The notes under the pieces: model-generated | What the model saw: the letters and a program-made list of their open reading frames with translations, nothing else | What the model was told of the DNA's origin: nothing | Database searches by the model: none | Shown: positions 36,229-45,443 of the stretch, piece after piece | How the letters are laid out: each line of letters starts with the position of its first letter | How positions within the stretch are numbered: position 1 is the first letter of the stretch | Made by a program: the position numbers and the translations under genes | Assembly (NCBI RefSeq): GCF_003992595.1 | Contig: NZ_RZNA01000048.1 | Span: 21,537-85,536 of the forward strand | Length of the DNA stretch: 64,000 nucleotides | DNA from: Flagellimonas oceanensis | Lineage (GTDB): Bacteria > Bacteroidota > Bacteroidia > Flavobacteriales > Flavobacteriaceae | Direction: 5' to 3'

Positions 36229-38244
36229 TCAAATCAGCCCTGCACGTTTCAATAAGGCATCAATATTCGGTTCGGCTCCCCTGAATTTTTTATATAGGTC
36301 CATTGGGTTTTCCGTACCTCCTTTGGAAAGTACATTTTCCTTGAATTTGTCTGCAACCATTTTACTGAAAATCCCATTTTCCTTGAAATAGGCAAAGGCA
36401 TCCGCATCCAATACTTCGGCCCATTTGTAACTGTAGTAGCCGGATGCATATCCACCCTGAAAAATGTGGGCGAAAGAGGTGCTCATACAAGTTTCCGGTG
36501 TTTCTGGGAACAGATTGGTGCTTTCAAAAGCTTCTGTTTCGTAAGCTTTTACATCTTTGATGGCCGATGGGTCTTTCCCGTGCCAGGCCATGTCCAATAA
36601 TCCAAAGCTAAGTTGTCGAACCGTGGCCATGCCCTCTTGAAAAGTGGCGGATTCCTTTATTCTTTCCACTAATTCCATGGGAATCAACTCCCCTGTTTCG
36701 TAATGATGTGCAAAAAGTTCCAAGGCCTCTTTCTCATAACACCAGTTTTCCATCACTTGGCTGGGCAGTTCAACAAAATCCCAATATACCGAAGTTCCTG
36801 ATAGGCTAGGATAGGTGGTGTTGGCCAGCATCCCATGCAAAGCATGCCCGAATTCATGAAAAAGTGTGGTCACTTCGTTGAAAGTGAGCAAAGATGGTTT
36901 TGAGCTCGTTGGTCTGGTAAAATTGCACACATTGGAAATATGTGGCCTGCTGTTTTTATCGCCCAACGTATATTGTGGTTTGTAGGAGGTCATCCAAGCA
37001 CCGCCACGTTTTCCGGGTCTCGGGTGGAAGTCGGCATAAAAGAGTGATATGAAGTTGTCATTTTCATAAACTTCAAAGGTTTTGACTTCTTCGTTGTATT
37101 TGTCAATGTTGTCCACTTCTTTAAATGTGAGTCCAAAGAGTTTTTCCGCAACTTGGAACACCCCGTTTATCACATTTTCCAGTTTAAAATAGGGCTTCAG
37201 TTTTTCATCATCCAAATTGAACAGCTTTTGCTTCAACTTTTCAGAATAATAGGCACTGTCCCATTTTTCCAAACGGTCAATGTTGTCCAGTTCCTTGGCA
37301 TAGGCTTCCAGCTCGGCAAATTCACGTTCGGCAGCTGGTTTGGCTTTCTCTAAAAGTTCGTTCAGGAAGTCAAGTACTTTTTCAGGGGTCTCTGCCATAC
37401 GCTCTTCCAGAACAAAATCGGCATGGGTTTTATATCCCAAAAGATTGGCTCTTTCGTGACGTAGGTTCACAATCCGTTTTACGTTTTCTTGGTTGTCCAG
37501 TTCATCATTGTGAAACCCTTTGCTGCCAAAAGCCAAGGAAAGTTCTTTGCGCAATTCCCTGTTCTGGGCATATTTCATAAAAGGGATGTAGCTCGGGTAG
37601 TCCAAAGTGATCAACCAGCCTTCCTTGCCTTTGGATTCCGCCAGTTGGGCAGCTGCTTCTTTAGTGCCTTCCGGAAGACCTTCCACATCTTTTTCATCTG
37701 TGAGCAGCATTTCGTACTTATTGGTCTCGGCCAACACATTTTCTCCAAATGTGAGCTTCAACTTGGATAGCTCGGCATCAATTTCCCGGAGACGTTTTTT
37801 GTTCTCTTCCTTTAAGTTGGCCCCGTTTCTACTGAAGTTTTTATATTTCTTTTCGAGAAGGGTTTGCTGTTCTTTTGTGAGGTCTAACGAATCGCGTTGC
37901 TCATAAACTGTTTTAACGCGGGCAAAGAGCCCTTCGTTTAACGTGATGTCATTGCTGAACTCCGATAATAGCGGCGAAACTTCCTGGGCTATTTTTTGGA
38001 TTTCCTCATTGGTCTCTGCCGAATTCAGATTGAAAAAGACACTGGATATACGGTCCAATTGTTGTCCGGAAAAATCCAAGGCCTCCAAGGTATTTTCAAA
38101 GGTGGGCGGTGCTGGATTGTTCACAATATCATCGATTTCCTTTTTGGTATCCTCGATGGCCTGAAGAAAAGCAGGCTTAAAATGTTCGTTCTTTATTTTT
38201 GAAAATGGAACTTGATTAAAGGGCTCCGATAATGGGTTGTTCAT
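36229..38244 (-). CDS. M3 family oligopeptidase (peptidyl-dipeptidase Dcp/oligopeptidase A type)
   Basis: A 671-residue zinc metallopeptidase of family M3, which cleaves short peptides. The zinc motif is FHEFGHALHGML (HExxH) with the third ligand Glu in the ELPSQVMENW segment downstream. The product YASGYYSYKWAEVLDAD is the family's substrate-binding region. No signal peptide is visible, so it is probably cytoplasmic. I start at ATG 38244 (MNNPLSEPF), which overlaps the stop of the EF-hand membrane protein gene by four bases. The frame runs to 38289 but that part lies in the upstream gene. Confidence 0.92.
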   Translation of the reverse strand: MNNPLSEPFNQVPFSKIKNEHFKPAFLQAIEDTKKEIDDIVNNPAPPTFENTLEALDFSGQQLDRISSVFFNLNSAETNEEIQKIAQEVSPLLSEFSNDITLNEGLFARVKTVYEQRDSLDLTKEQQTLLEKKYKNFSRNGANLKEENKKRLREIDAELSKLKLTFGENVLAETNKYEMLLTDEKDVEGLPEGTKEAAAQLAESKGKEGWLITLDYPSYIPFMKYAQNRELRKELSLAFGSKGFHNDELDNQENVKRIVNLRHERANLLGYKTHADFVLEERMAETPEKVLDFLNELLEKAKPAAEREFAELEAYAKELDNIDRLEKWDSAYYSEKLKQKLFNLDDEKLKPYFKLENVINGVFQVAEKLFGLTFKEVDNIDKYNEEVKTFEVYENDNFISLFYADFHPRPGKRGGAWMTSYKPQYTLGDKNSRPHISNVCNFTRPTSSKPSLLTFNEVTTLFHEFGHALHGMLANTTYPSLSGTSVYWDFVELPSQVMENWCYEKEALELFAHHYETGELIPMELVERIKESATFQEGMATVRQLSFGLLDMAWHGKDPSAIKDVKAYETEAFESTNLFPETPETCMSTSFAHIFQGGYASGYYSYKWAEVLDADAFAYFKENGIFSKMVADKFKENVLSKGGTENPMDLYKKFRGAEPNIDALLKRAGLI

Positions 38245-38648
38245 AGTTGTTGCTTCTGTTCTTTGTTTTTTAAACGTATCACGGCCCAATCACTCAATAA
38301 ATAAGCAAAACCTATAATGGATGAAATCGCGGCCATTGTCAATGGGGCATATGCCCGAACAGTCGAACCGTAGGTTTTTTTGTTCATGGCGGCAATGGCC
38401 TCTTCCGAATATTCATTGAGGTCCACAAAACCGTTTCCGTTTAAATCATATTTACTGGCATAATCCGAAATGAATTGCCATTGTATTTCAATATAAATTA
38501 GAAGGGCGGCATAAAGGGTAAAAACTAAAAGGCCACTCTTCCAGAGTCCTTTTACATAGGGGTTGCCTACTTTTTTCAGCGTGAACCCTAAAAAGGCAAT
38601 GCCACAAATGCCTAACAAAATGCCGATTTGATTATAGTTCATAATCAA
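38241..38648 (-). CDS. Small membrane protein with EF-hand-like motif
   Basis: The 135 residues have three hydrophobic segments (about 6-22, 35-52 and 100-118). Between the second and third lies an EF-hand-like calcium loop: DLNGNGFVDLNEY, with Asp, Asn, Asn, Val, Asp and Glu at the expected positions. The loop would lie on one face of the membrane. I do not recognise a named family. Its stop codon overlaps the ATG of the M3 peptidase by four bases (ATGA), so the two are co-translated. It lies 11 bases after purE, so it may belong to a purK-purE transcript. Confidence 0.72.
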   Translation of the reverse strand: MIMNYNQIGILLGICGIAFLGFTLKKVGNPYVKGLWKSGLLVFTLYAALLIYIEIQWQFISDYASKYDLNGNGFVDLNEYSEEAIAAMNKKTYGSTVRAYAPLTMAAISSIIGFAYLLSDWAVIRLKNKEQKQQL

Positions 38649-38659
38649 AAAATGATTTT

Positions 38660-39151
38660 TTAAAAGGATTTCTTGACCTCTTCAGCGCCTTTGATTACTT
38701 TTTCCTTGAGGCCTTCTTTATAAGAAATAATATTGTCCATAATTTCTTTGTTGGAACTTCCAATGATCTGTGCTGCAAGAATTCCTGCATTTTTGGCCCC
38801 GTTCAGAGCTACTGTGGCCACAGGAACCCCTCCGGGCATTTGCAAAATGGAAAGTACCGAGTCCCAACCATCAATGGAATTGCTGCTTTTTACGGGAACG
38901 CCAATTACAGGCAACGGAGATAGGGATGCCACCATCCCTGGTAAATGTGCTGCTCCTCCCGCTCCTGCGATAATGGCGGAATAACCATTGGTGTGCGCAC
39001 TCTTGCTAAAGCTGAACAATTTTTCGGGTGTTCTATGGGCGGACACAATGTCCACATCCACATCCACTCCCAATTCCTTTAATATATCGATGGCGTCTTG
39101 CATAACGGGAAGATCACTGGTGCTTCCCATAATCACGGCTACTTTGCTCAT
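38660..39151 (-). CDS. purE: N5-carboxyaminoimidazole ribonucleotide mutase
   Basis: PurE (class I) converts N5-CAIR to CAIR in purine synthesis. The 163-residue protein has MGSTSDLPVMQDA with the conserved Ser and Asp, the active His in VSAHRTP, and AGAGGAAHLPGMVAS. LLSILQMPGGVPVATVA is the C-terminal hallmark. It lies three bases after purK, which makes the substrate N5-CAIR, so the two steps are coupled in one operon. Confidence 0.95.
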   Translation of the reverse strand: MSKVAVIMGSTSDLPVMQDAIDILKELGVDVDVDIVSAHRTPEKLFSFSKSAHTNGYSAIIAGAGGAAHLPGMVASLSPLPVIGVPVKSSNSIDGWDSVLSILQMPGGVPVATVALNGAKNAGILAAQIIGSSNKEIMDNIISYKEGLKEKVIKGAEEVKKSF

Positions 39152-39154
39152 ATC

Positions 39155-40309
39155 TTATTTGCTTATCACTTTAATGGTTTCTTTTACCTGCTGGGCCACC
39201 TCTCTGGCCCTGGCCATATTTTCGTCCACAATGGTCACATGGCCCATTTTACGAAACGGACGGGTCTGTTTTTTGCCATAAATGTGCGGAGTGACCCCAT
39301 CCATCTCCAATATTTTCCCGATGTTTTCATACACCACATCGCCCGTATGCCCTTCGGCACCTACCAAGTTAACCATAATTCCAGCTACTTTGCTGTCCGT
39401 TTTTCCAAGCGGCAAGCCTAAAATGGCTCGGATATGTTGCTCAAATTGGTTGGTGTATGCTGCTTCAATGCTATAATGTCCGCTATTGTGTGGCCTTGGC
39501 GCGGATTCATTGACCAAAATTTGGTCGTCCTTGGTCTGAAACATTTCCACGGCCAATAATCCAACGTGTTTCATGTGTTCGGAAACCTTTAAGGCCACTT
39601 CTTGGGCCTTTTTGGCTACGGCATCATCAATTCGTGCGGGACAGATAACATATTCCACCTGATTGGCCTCAGGATGAAACTCCATTTCCACCACGGGGTA
39701 TGTTTTTACCTCGCCCTTGTCGTTCCTTGCTACCACAACGGCCAGTTCATTTTTAAAATCGATCATTTTTTCGGCAATGCACTCCACATTGGGTAAGTCT
39801 TTAAGGTCATCCATTTTACGGACGACTTTTACGCCTTGACCATCATACCCGAACTGGGCACTTTTCCAAACAAATGGTAAGGAAAGACCACCATTGTTTA
39901 TGCTGTCCTCAATTTCCGAGGTGTAGGCAAATCGCGTAAACGGAGCTGTGGGAATACCGTGGTCGGTATAGAACAATTTTTGAACGGCTTTGTTCTGAAT
40001 GGTCCTCAAGGTTTTGGTCGGAGGATATACCGTTATTCCTTCGTGTTCCAGTTTTTCGAGGGCATCCACGTTTACGTTTTCAATCTCGATGGTAAGTACA
40101 TCCACATCTTTTCCAAAAGCATAAACGGTGTCAAAATCCATCAAACTGCCTTGCACAAACTCGTCGCAGGCTATTTTGCATGGGGCTTCGGCCGAAGCAT
40201 CCATCACTTTGGTCTGTATGTCCCATTTTCGGGTTTCGTAGAGCATCATTTTGCCCAGTTGTCCACCACCTAAAATTCCCAGTTTAAAGTCGGAAGAGAA
40301 AAATTGCAT
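39155..40309 (-). CDS. purK: N5-carboxyaminoimidazole ribonucleotide synthase
   Basis: PurK is an ATP-grasp enzyme that carboxylates AIR with bicarbonate and ATP to N5-CAIR. The 384-residue protein begins with the N-terminal fold KLGILGGGQLGKMM, and the ATP-grasp core has WKSAQFGYDGQGVK, the metal-binding EMFQTKDDQILVNE and APRPHNSGHYSIEA. The product feeds PurE, encoded three bases downstream. The gene is divergent from the Hpt-Adk gene across about 118 bp, so purine synthesis and purine salvage genes share an intergenic region. Confidence 0.95.
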   Translation of the reverse strand: MQFFSSDFKLGILGGGQLGKMMLYETRKWDIQTKVMDASAEAPCKIACDEFVQGSLMDFDTVYAFGKDVDVLTIEIENVNVDALEKLEHEGITVYPPTKTLRTIQNKAVQKLFYTDHGIPTAPFTRFAYTSEIEDSINNGGLSLPFVWKSAQFGYDGQGVKVVRKMDDLKDLPNVECIAEKMIDFKNELAVVVARNDKGEVKTYPVVEMEFHPEANQVEYVICPARIDDAVAKKAQEVALKVSEHMKHVGLLAVEMFQTKDDQILVNESAPRPHNSGHYSIEAAYTNQFEQHIRAILGLPLGKTDSKVAGIMVNLVGAEGHTGDVVYENIGKILEMDGVTPHIYGKKQTRPFRKMGHVTIVDENMARAREVAQQVKETIKVISK

Positions 40310-40427
40310 TTGATTTGTAAATTGAATGTCAGCAAAAATACATGAAATCCACGAGGGTATAAAAGATGTAACGGCTTAGCAGCTTTAAAAATATTATCTT
40401 TGCCAACCTGACCATAACTCGAACACA

Positions 40428-41534
40428 TTGATCAAGCTTCACGACAAATTTTTTAAGCCGTATTTAAAGGAAGAACAAATCCTTGCTGCCATTGATAAAA
40501 TGGCGAAGGAGATTGCCGCGGATTATAAGGACGAAACACCGATTTTTGTTGGAGTGCTCAATGGTGCGTTTATGTTCGTGGCCGATTTTTTGAAGGCATA
40601 CCAGCACCCTTGCGAGGTGTCTTTTGTAAGGCTGAGTTCATATCAAGGATTGACCTCAACAGGCATTGTGGAGACCCTTTTGGACGTTCCGGAGGATATA
40701 GAGGGAAAGAGCGTTATTATTTTGGAGGATGTTGTGGATACCGGGCGTACTTTGAAACAATTGGTGCATTTGTTTTCCAATACCAATGTAAAAGAGTTTA
40801 AGATCGGAACGTTGTTTTACAAGTCCGATATTTACAATGGTGAATACGCCATCGACTATGTGGGCCTGGAGATTCCCGATCATTTCATCGTCGGATATGG
40901 GCTGGATTATAACGAGCTGGGCCGAAATCTTAGAGAAGTTTACCAATTAAATCAAACAGATATGATCAACCTAGTGCTTTTTGGAAAGCCAGGAGCAGGA
41001 AAAGGTACCCAAGCGGGGTTCCTAAAGGAAAAGTATAACTTGAAACACATTTCCACAGGGGATGTTTTCCGGTACAATATTAAAAATGGAACCGATCTTG
41101 GTAAGTTGGCCAAGTCCTATATCGATAAAGGGGATTTGGTTCCTGATGAGGTAACCATTGATATGCTGAAATCCGAAGTGGAGAAAAATCCGGATGCAGC
41201 AGGTTTTATTTTTGATGGATTTCCGCGTACGGCGGCACAGGCAGAGGCATTGGACAATTTCTTGGAATCCAAGGATATGAAGGTAAATGCAACCATCGCC
41301 TTGGAAGCCGAAGATGATATTCTGGTGGAGCGCCTTTTGGAACGGGGCAAAAGTAGCGGACGTTCTGATGATCAGGACGAGAGCAAGATTCGTAACCGTT
41401 TTGATGAATACAATCAAAAAACCGCTCCGTTGAAGGCTTACTACGAGGAGCAAGGAAAATTCCACTCCGTAAACGGAATAGGTGGAATCGATGAGATTAC
41501 CCAGCGTTTGAGCAAGGTAATAGACTCCCTATAA
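40428..41534 (+). CDS. Fused hypoxanthine phosphoribosyltransferase / adenylate kinase
   Basis: Two enzymes in one chain of 368 residues. Residues 1 to about 175 form a hypoxanthine (6-oxopurine) phosphoribosyltransferase: FVGVLNGAFMFVADF, the PRPP motif VIILEDVVDTGRTL and VGLEIPDHFIVGYGLDY. Residues about 180-368 form adenylate kinase: P-loop GKPGAGKGTQ, the AMP-binding ISTGDVFR and FIFDGFPRTAAQAEAL, and a short LID (LERGKSSGRSDDQDESK). The join is RNLREVYQLNQTDMINLVLF with no stop or restart. It starts with TTG at 40428; no in-frame ATG fits. It would both rescue hypoxanthine/guanine and balance AMP/ADP. obgE follows 33 bp later. Confidence 0.9.
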   Translation: MIKLHDKFFKPYLKEEQILAAIDKMAKEIAADYKDETPIFVGVLNGAFMFVADFLKAYQHPCEVSFVRLSSYQGLTSTGIVETLLDVPEDIEGKSVIILEDVVDTGRTLKQLVHLFSNTNVKEFKIGTLFYKSDIYNGEYAIDYVGLEIPDHFIVGYGLDYNELGRNLREVYQLNQTDMINLVLFGKPGAGKGTQAGFLKEKYNLKHISTGDVFRYNIKNGTDLGKLAKSYIDKGDLVPDEVTIDMLKSEVEKNPDAAGFIFDGFPRTAAQAEALDNFLESKDMKVNATIALEAEDDILVERLLERGKSSGRSDDQDESKIRNRFDEYNQKTAPLKAYYEEQGKFHSVNGIGGIDEITQRLSKVIDSL

Positions 41535-41567
41535 TTGGTTTCCACAAAGACTTTTTTATATTAGAAT

Positions 41568-42569
41568 ATGACCGAAGGAAATTTTGTCGATTATGTAAAG
41601 GTGCACATTTCTTCTGGAAACGGAGGTAAAGGTTCTGCGCATTTACGTCGCGAAAAATATGTGGCCAAAGGTGGGCCCGATGGTGGTGATGGTGGTCGGG
41701 GAGGTCATGTTATAGTCAAAGGGAACAAGAACTTGTGGACATTGGTCCATTACAAGTTCAAAAAACATTTTAAGGCAGGCCATGGGGAACATGGTGCTAA
41801 AAGTCGCAGTACCGGTGCCGATGGTGAAGATGTGTATTTGGAAGTACCTTTGGGCACTGTAGTTAGGGATACGGAGACCAACGAAGTACTTTTTGAAATT
41901 ACAGAAGACGGCGAGGAGAAAATAGTTCTCGAAGGCGGTATGGGTGGATTGGGCAACTGGCATTTTAAAAGTGCCACCAATCAGACGCCACGGTATGCCC
42001 AGCCAGGTATAAAAGGGCAAGAAGGACATTTGACTCTCGAGCTTAAGGTTTTAGCGGATGTGGGATTGGTCGGCTTTCCCAATGCAGGAAAGTCAACATT
42101 ACTTTCGGTAATGACCTCGGCCAAGCCCAAAATCGCCAATTACGAATTTACCACCCTAAAGCCCAACTTGGGGATTGTGGAATACCGGGACTTTCAAAGC
42201 TTTGTAATGGCCGATATCCCCGGAATTATCGAAGGTGCGGCCGAAGGTAAGGGACTGGGGCATTATTTTCTACGTCATATTGAACGAAACGCCACATTGC
42301 TGTTTTTGATTCCCGCCGACAGCAAGGACATCAGTCAGGAATATCAGATCCTTTTGGATGAGTTAAGACGATACAACCCTGAATTGTTGGACAAGGGACG
42401 TTTGGTGGCCATTTCCAAATGTGATATGCTGGACCAGGAACTCATTGATGAAATGGATGCGGATATGAAAGAGGATTTCAAGGATGTTCCCTATATGTTT
42501 ATATCGTCCGTAAGTGGATTGGGCATCCAGCAGTTAAAGGATAGGCTTTGGAAGCTGTTGAACGAATAG
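41568..42569 (+). CDS. obgE: GTPase ObgE/CgtA
   Basis: Obg is an essential GTPase associated with the 50S ribosomal subunit and with stress and growth control. The N-terminal glycine-rich Obg domain (about 1-155) has [18 protein letters not shown] and [12 protein letters not shown], and the G domain has G1 [10 protein letters not shown]2 TTLKPNLG, G3 MADIPGII and G4 SKCDMLD. Length 333 lacks the extra C-terminal OCT domain of some relatives. It follows the Hpt-Adk gene, a neighbourhood I recall from other Bacteroidetes. Confidence 0.95.
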   Translation: MTEGNFVDYVKVHISSGNGGKGSAHLRREKYVAKGGPDGGDGGRGGHVIVKGNKNLWTLVHYKFKKHFKAGHGEHGAKSRSTGADGEDVYLEVPLGTVVRDTETNEVLFEITEDGEEKIVLEGGMGGLGNWHFKSATNQTPRYAQPGIKGQEGHLTLELKVLADVGLVGFPNAGKSTLLSVMTSAKPKIANYEFTTLKPNLGIVEYRDFQSFVMADIPGIIEGAAEGKGLGHYFLRHIERNATLLFLIPADSKDISQEYQILLDELRRYNPELLDKGRLVAISKCDMLDQELIDEMDADMKEDFKDVPYMFISSVSGLGIQQLKDRLWKLLNE

Positions 42570-42624
42570 TGCCTCTTCTTCTTTACTTCTAATCAATTTA
42601 TTGATTAAATTTAGAGGAACCCAA

Positions 42625-43158
42625 ATGTTCATCATGCGATATTTATTTTTCATACCATTGATATTTGTTTTTTTATCCTGCAGTGCTGTTAGGGTAAATC
42701 ATGATTATGATAAAGCTGTTGACTTCTCAAACTACTCTACCTATAATTATTATGCTGATATGAAGACTGGCCTGAGCCAGTTGGACGAAAGGCGCTTGTT
42801 ACGTGCACTAGATTCTACTTTAAAAGCTCGCGGGTACCGATTGGCAGAAGAACCGGAACTTTTCATAAATATTATGAGCGATGAATACCGCGGTGCTCCC
42901 AACAATAATGTAGGTGTTGGTATTGGGGGCACGGGCCGAAATGTGGGCGGAGGTATCTCCGTAGGATTGCCTTTGGGCGGGTCCAATTGGAAACGGAGCA
43001 TTCAGTTTGATTTGGTGGATGCCCAGCGCGACGCCCTAGTTTGGCAAGCAACGGCCGAAAGTGGGCTTCGAGACAATGCATCGCCAAGCGTTCGGGAAGA
43101 ACAACTCCAAGCAGTAGTGAAAAAGGTATTTTCAAAATTCCCTCCGAAAGTAAAATAG
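42625..43158 (+). CDS. DUF4136-type lipoprotein
   Basis: A 177-residue lipoprotein with signal MFIMRYLFFIPLIFVFLSC (lipobox FLSC). The mature part begins VRVNHDYDKAVDFSNYSTY and ends with a helical, charged tail. DERRLLRALDSTLKARGY is typical of DUF4136 proteins, whose function is not known. A Gly-rich central stretch (GVGIGGTGRNVGGGISVG) is probably a loop. An AGAGGA-like site (agagga, 42611-42616) favours the ATG at 42625; the next ATG is 42634. It follows obgE by 55 bp. Confidence 0.8.
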   Translation: MFIMRYLFFIPLIFVFLSCSAVRVNHDYDKAVDFSNYSTYNYYADMKTGLSQLDERRLLRALDSTLKARGYRLAEEPELFINIMSDEYRGAPNNNVGVGIGGTGRNVGGGISVGLPLGGSNWKRSIQFDLVDAQRDALVWQATAESGLRDNASPSVREEQLQAVVKKVFSKFPPKVK

Positions 43159-43311
43159 CCCTTACAATCAGTTTGTTACGAATTTTATGGGCTAAAACTT
43201 AATGGTTTTACCGTTCGGTTGGGCAAAATGACCACTTGTCATAAATCACTTCATTAGACGAGTGCTGTCCTGTACTTTAGCTTCAGAAATAAATTCTAAA
43301 ACCGAAAAGAC

Positions 43312-43365
43312 ATGATAGCACTAGCCAAATTCATTATTTCAATTGTAGTAAGTATCATTTTATAA
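43312..43365 (+). CDS. Possible 17-residue hydrophobic peptide or gene remnant
   Basis: ATG at 43312 opens a frame of 17 codons (MIALAKFIISIVVSIIL). It resembles the signal-peptide start of longer flavobacterial lipoproteins but stops before any lipobox. It may be a decayed gene start or may not be expressed. No ribosome-binding evidence decides it. Confidence 0.2.
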   Translation: MIALAKFIISIVVSIIL

Positions 43366-43396
43366 TCTGCTCGAAGCGGTCACAAAATTCATCGAC

Positions 43397-43606
43397 ATGA
43401 AAAAATTGAACACAAGACAAAAAGTTGTATTTGCCATGGGTGTCCTTGGCGTACTGGTGGGAATCTTTGGGAGATTCAATGATTGGGAATACATGGGGTA
43501 CTTTCCCTTTTTCTACTCGGGTACTACTATGATGTGGATTGCCTTTTTACCACAAAGAAAATCATGCTGTAACCCTTTCAAAAGAAAAGCTGCACAAAAA
43601 TCTTAG
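43397..43606 (+). CDS. Small hypothetical membrane protein
   Basis: A 69-residue protein with two hydrophobic segments (VVFAMGVLGVLVGIFG and the stretch ending MMWIAFL) joined by an aromatic loop (WEYMGYFPFFY). The tail is basic with a Cys-Cys pair (KSCCNPFKRKA). It has no recognised family. It lies 40 bp upstream of the LytS-type kinase on the same strand, so it may be co-transcribed with the two-component pair. Composition and a plausible hydrophobic layout support it as a real gene, though no function can be given. Confidence 0.55.
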   Translation: MKKLNTRQKVVFAMGVLGVLVGIFGRFNDWEYMGYFPFFYSGTTMMWIAFLPQRKSCCNPFKRKAAQKS

Positions 43607-43649
43607 TGTATCACATACTGAGCAAGATTAATGTAAATTTGGGCAGTTG

Positions 43650-44720
43650 ATGCTCAATCGAATGGAGTTAAGTACAAGGAAAAGGAATATAGCATTTTGG
43701 GTGCTTCAATTGCTAGGGTGGATTTTTATCAACTCCATAGGAGCGTTAGTCCCACAAAACATAAGTTTCGAGATGATCGTATTTTCGATTATTGTTGGGA
43801 CTTTTATTGGGGTGTTTTCAACCTCCATACTACGTTGGTACCTTAAGAGAAATGTACATTTCGATTCTTTTGGGGGAAGGGAAGTCGTTAAAATCATTGT
43901 TTCCATTTTGGTGGCCTCGGGGATTTTCGGTCTTTTAAATGTTTTTTTTGGGTATATCTACATAAAGTTTGGTCCAGAATTGACAGAGACGGAACTGCAT
44001 ATGTTCGAAGGCTATGACAAAATCATGGTACAAGTCCTAAATTCGGTCTTTTTGGTCGGAGCTTGGGCAATTACCTATTTGGTCATCAAACTGCTTTTGA
44101 AACTAAATCAGGACAGGATAGAAAGGCTGGAACTGAACACTACCTTGAAACAGGCCCAATTAAACACCTTAAAAGGGCAAATTAATCCGCATTTTATGTT
44201 CAATAGCCTCAATAATATTCGAGGATTAATGTTGGAGGATGTGGAAAAATCGAGGGAAATGCTCACTAAACTCTCCGAAATTATTCGATACTCCTTGACC
44301 AAGAACAACATCAACGATATTCCTGTCCGTGAGGAACTGGAGGTAGTCGATAATTATATTGATCTATCGAAGATTCAATTCGAAGATCGTTTGGAGTTTG
44401 AAAAGCAAATTGAAGCGGATACCTTGGATCTCAGAATCCCGCCCATGGTCATTCAATTACTTATCGAAAATGCCGCCAAGCACGGTATTTCCAATCTTAA
44501 AAACGGAGGGCGAATCCTGTTGGCCATTTTCAAGAAGGATGATGACTTATTTATAGAGGTGCGTAATACGGGTAAGCTGAATATTTCCAAGGATTCCACG
44601 AAACTTGGATTGAAAAACATTCAACAGCGTTTGAAATTATTATATGCTGATAAGGCATCCTTTAGGTTGTACGAAGCTTCGGATGAGGTCGTGGCTGAAA
44701 TCAAAATACCATTAACATGA
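43650..44720 (+). CDS. LytS/YehU-type sensor histidine kinase
   Basis: An inner-membrane kinase of 356 residues. Four hydrophobic segments (about 12-32, 38-58, 78-102 and 126-148) form the sensor part. A coiled linker leads to the His_kinase domain: QINPHFMFNSLNNIRG carries the phospho-accepting His. The ATPase N box is LLIENAAKHGI. The late G motif is reduced (TKLGLKNIQQRL). The usual partner is a LytTR response regulator, whose gene follows with a four-base ATGA overlap. A TTG codon at 43647 just upstream could also start it. Its stimulus is unknown. Confidence 0.9.
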   Translation: MLNRMELSTRKRNIAFWVLQLLGWIFINSIGALVPQNISFEMIVFSIIVGTFIGVFSTSILRWYLKRNVHFDSFGGREVVKIIVSILVASGIFGLLNVFFGYIYIKFGPELTETELHMFEGYDKIMVQVLNSVFLVGAWAITYLVIKLLLKLNQDRIERLELNTTLKQAQLNTLKGQINPHFMFNSLNNIRGLMLEDVEKSREMLTKLSEIIRYSLTKNNINDIPVREELEVVDNYIDLSKIQFEDRLEFEKQIEADTLDLRIPPMVIQLLIENAAKHGISNLKNGGRILLAIFKKDDDLFIEVRNTGKLNISKDSTKLGLKNIQQRLKLLYADKASFRLYEASDEVVAEIKIPLT

Positions 44721-45442
44721 AGATTAGAGCGGTCATAGTTGAAGACTCCAGGTTGGCGAGGAACGAGCTCAAAGAGCTTATCAAACTCCATGATGATTTG
44801 GAACTCATTGGCGAAGCCAGCAATGTGGACGATGGTGTCGAATTGATTGAGTCCGAATCGCCGGATTTGTTGTTCCTTGACATCAATATGCCCGAAAAAG
44901 ATGGTTTTGATCTGTTGGAAATGCTGGAAGAGGTACCTATTACCATTTTTACCACCGCCTATGATGAATATGCCATAAAATCTTTTGAGTACAATGCGTT
45001 GGATTATTTGCTGAAACCTGTTAGCAACAAGCGCTTTGATATGGCGTTGGAAAAAGTGCGTGCAAACATGGCCTCCAAAGAGGAAAATCCATCAGCAGCC
45101 AAAAAATTGACCGAGAACAGTCAGATTTTCATTAAGGATGGGGAGGCCTGTTGGTTAGTGAAAATAGGCGACATTTCCCTGTTTGAAATTGTGGGGAACT
45201 ACACGCGGGTATTTTTTGAGGACAAGAAACCCATGCTCTACAAATCACTCAACCAAGTGGAAGAAAAGTTACCTGAAGACTCATTTTTTAGGGCCAACCG
45301 CCAACAAATTGTCAATACCAACTACATTGAAAATGTTGTGCCTTGGTTCAATGGTAAGCTAAAGCTTACGATGAAAAATGGGGAAGAGGTAGAGGTCTCC
45401 CGTAGACAATCCTATATTTTTAAAGACCGTATGAGTCTTTGA
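44717..45442 (+). CDS. LytTR-family response regulator
   Basis: The 241-residue protein has a receiver domain (about 1-120: VIVEDSRLARNE, phospho-Asp in LFLDINMPEKDG, Lys in YLLKPVSN) and a LytTR DNA-binding domain (about 135-240: IGDISLFEIVGNYTRVF, then FFRANRQQIVNTNYI and MKNGEEVEVSRRQSY). It overlaps the kinase gene by four bases and should be phosphorylated by it. LytTR regulators bind direct repeats upstream of target genes; none is obvious next to it. The SDR gene ends two bases away, convergently. Confidence 0.93.
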   Translation: MKIRAVIVEDSRLARNELKELIKLHDDLELIGEASNVDDGVELIESESPDLLFLDINMPEKDGFDLLEMLEEVPITIFTTAYDEYAIKSFEYNALDYLLKPVSNKRFDMALEKVRANMASKEENPSAAKKLTENSQIFIKDGEACWLVKIGDISLFEIVGNYTRVFFEDKKPMLYKSLNQVEEKLPEDSFFRANRQQIVNTNYIENVVPWFNGKLKLTMKNGEEVEVSRRQSYIFKDRMSL

Positions 45443-45443
45443 T

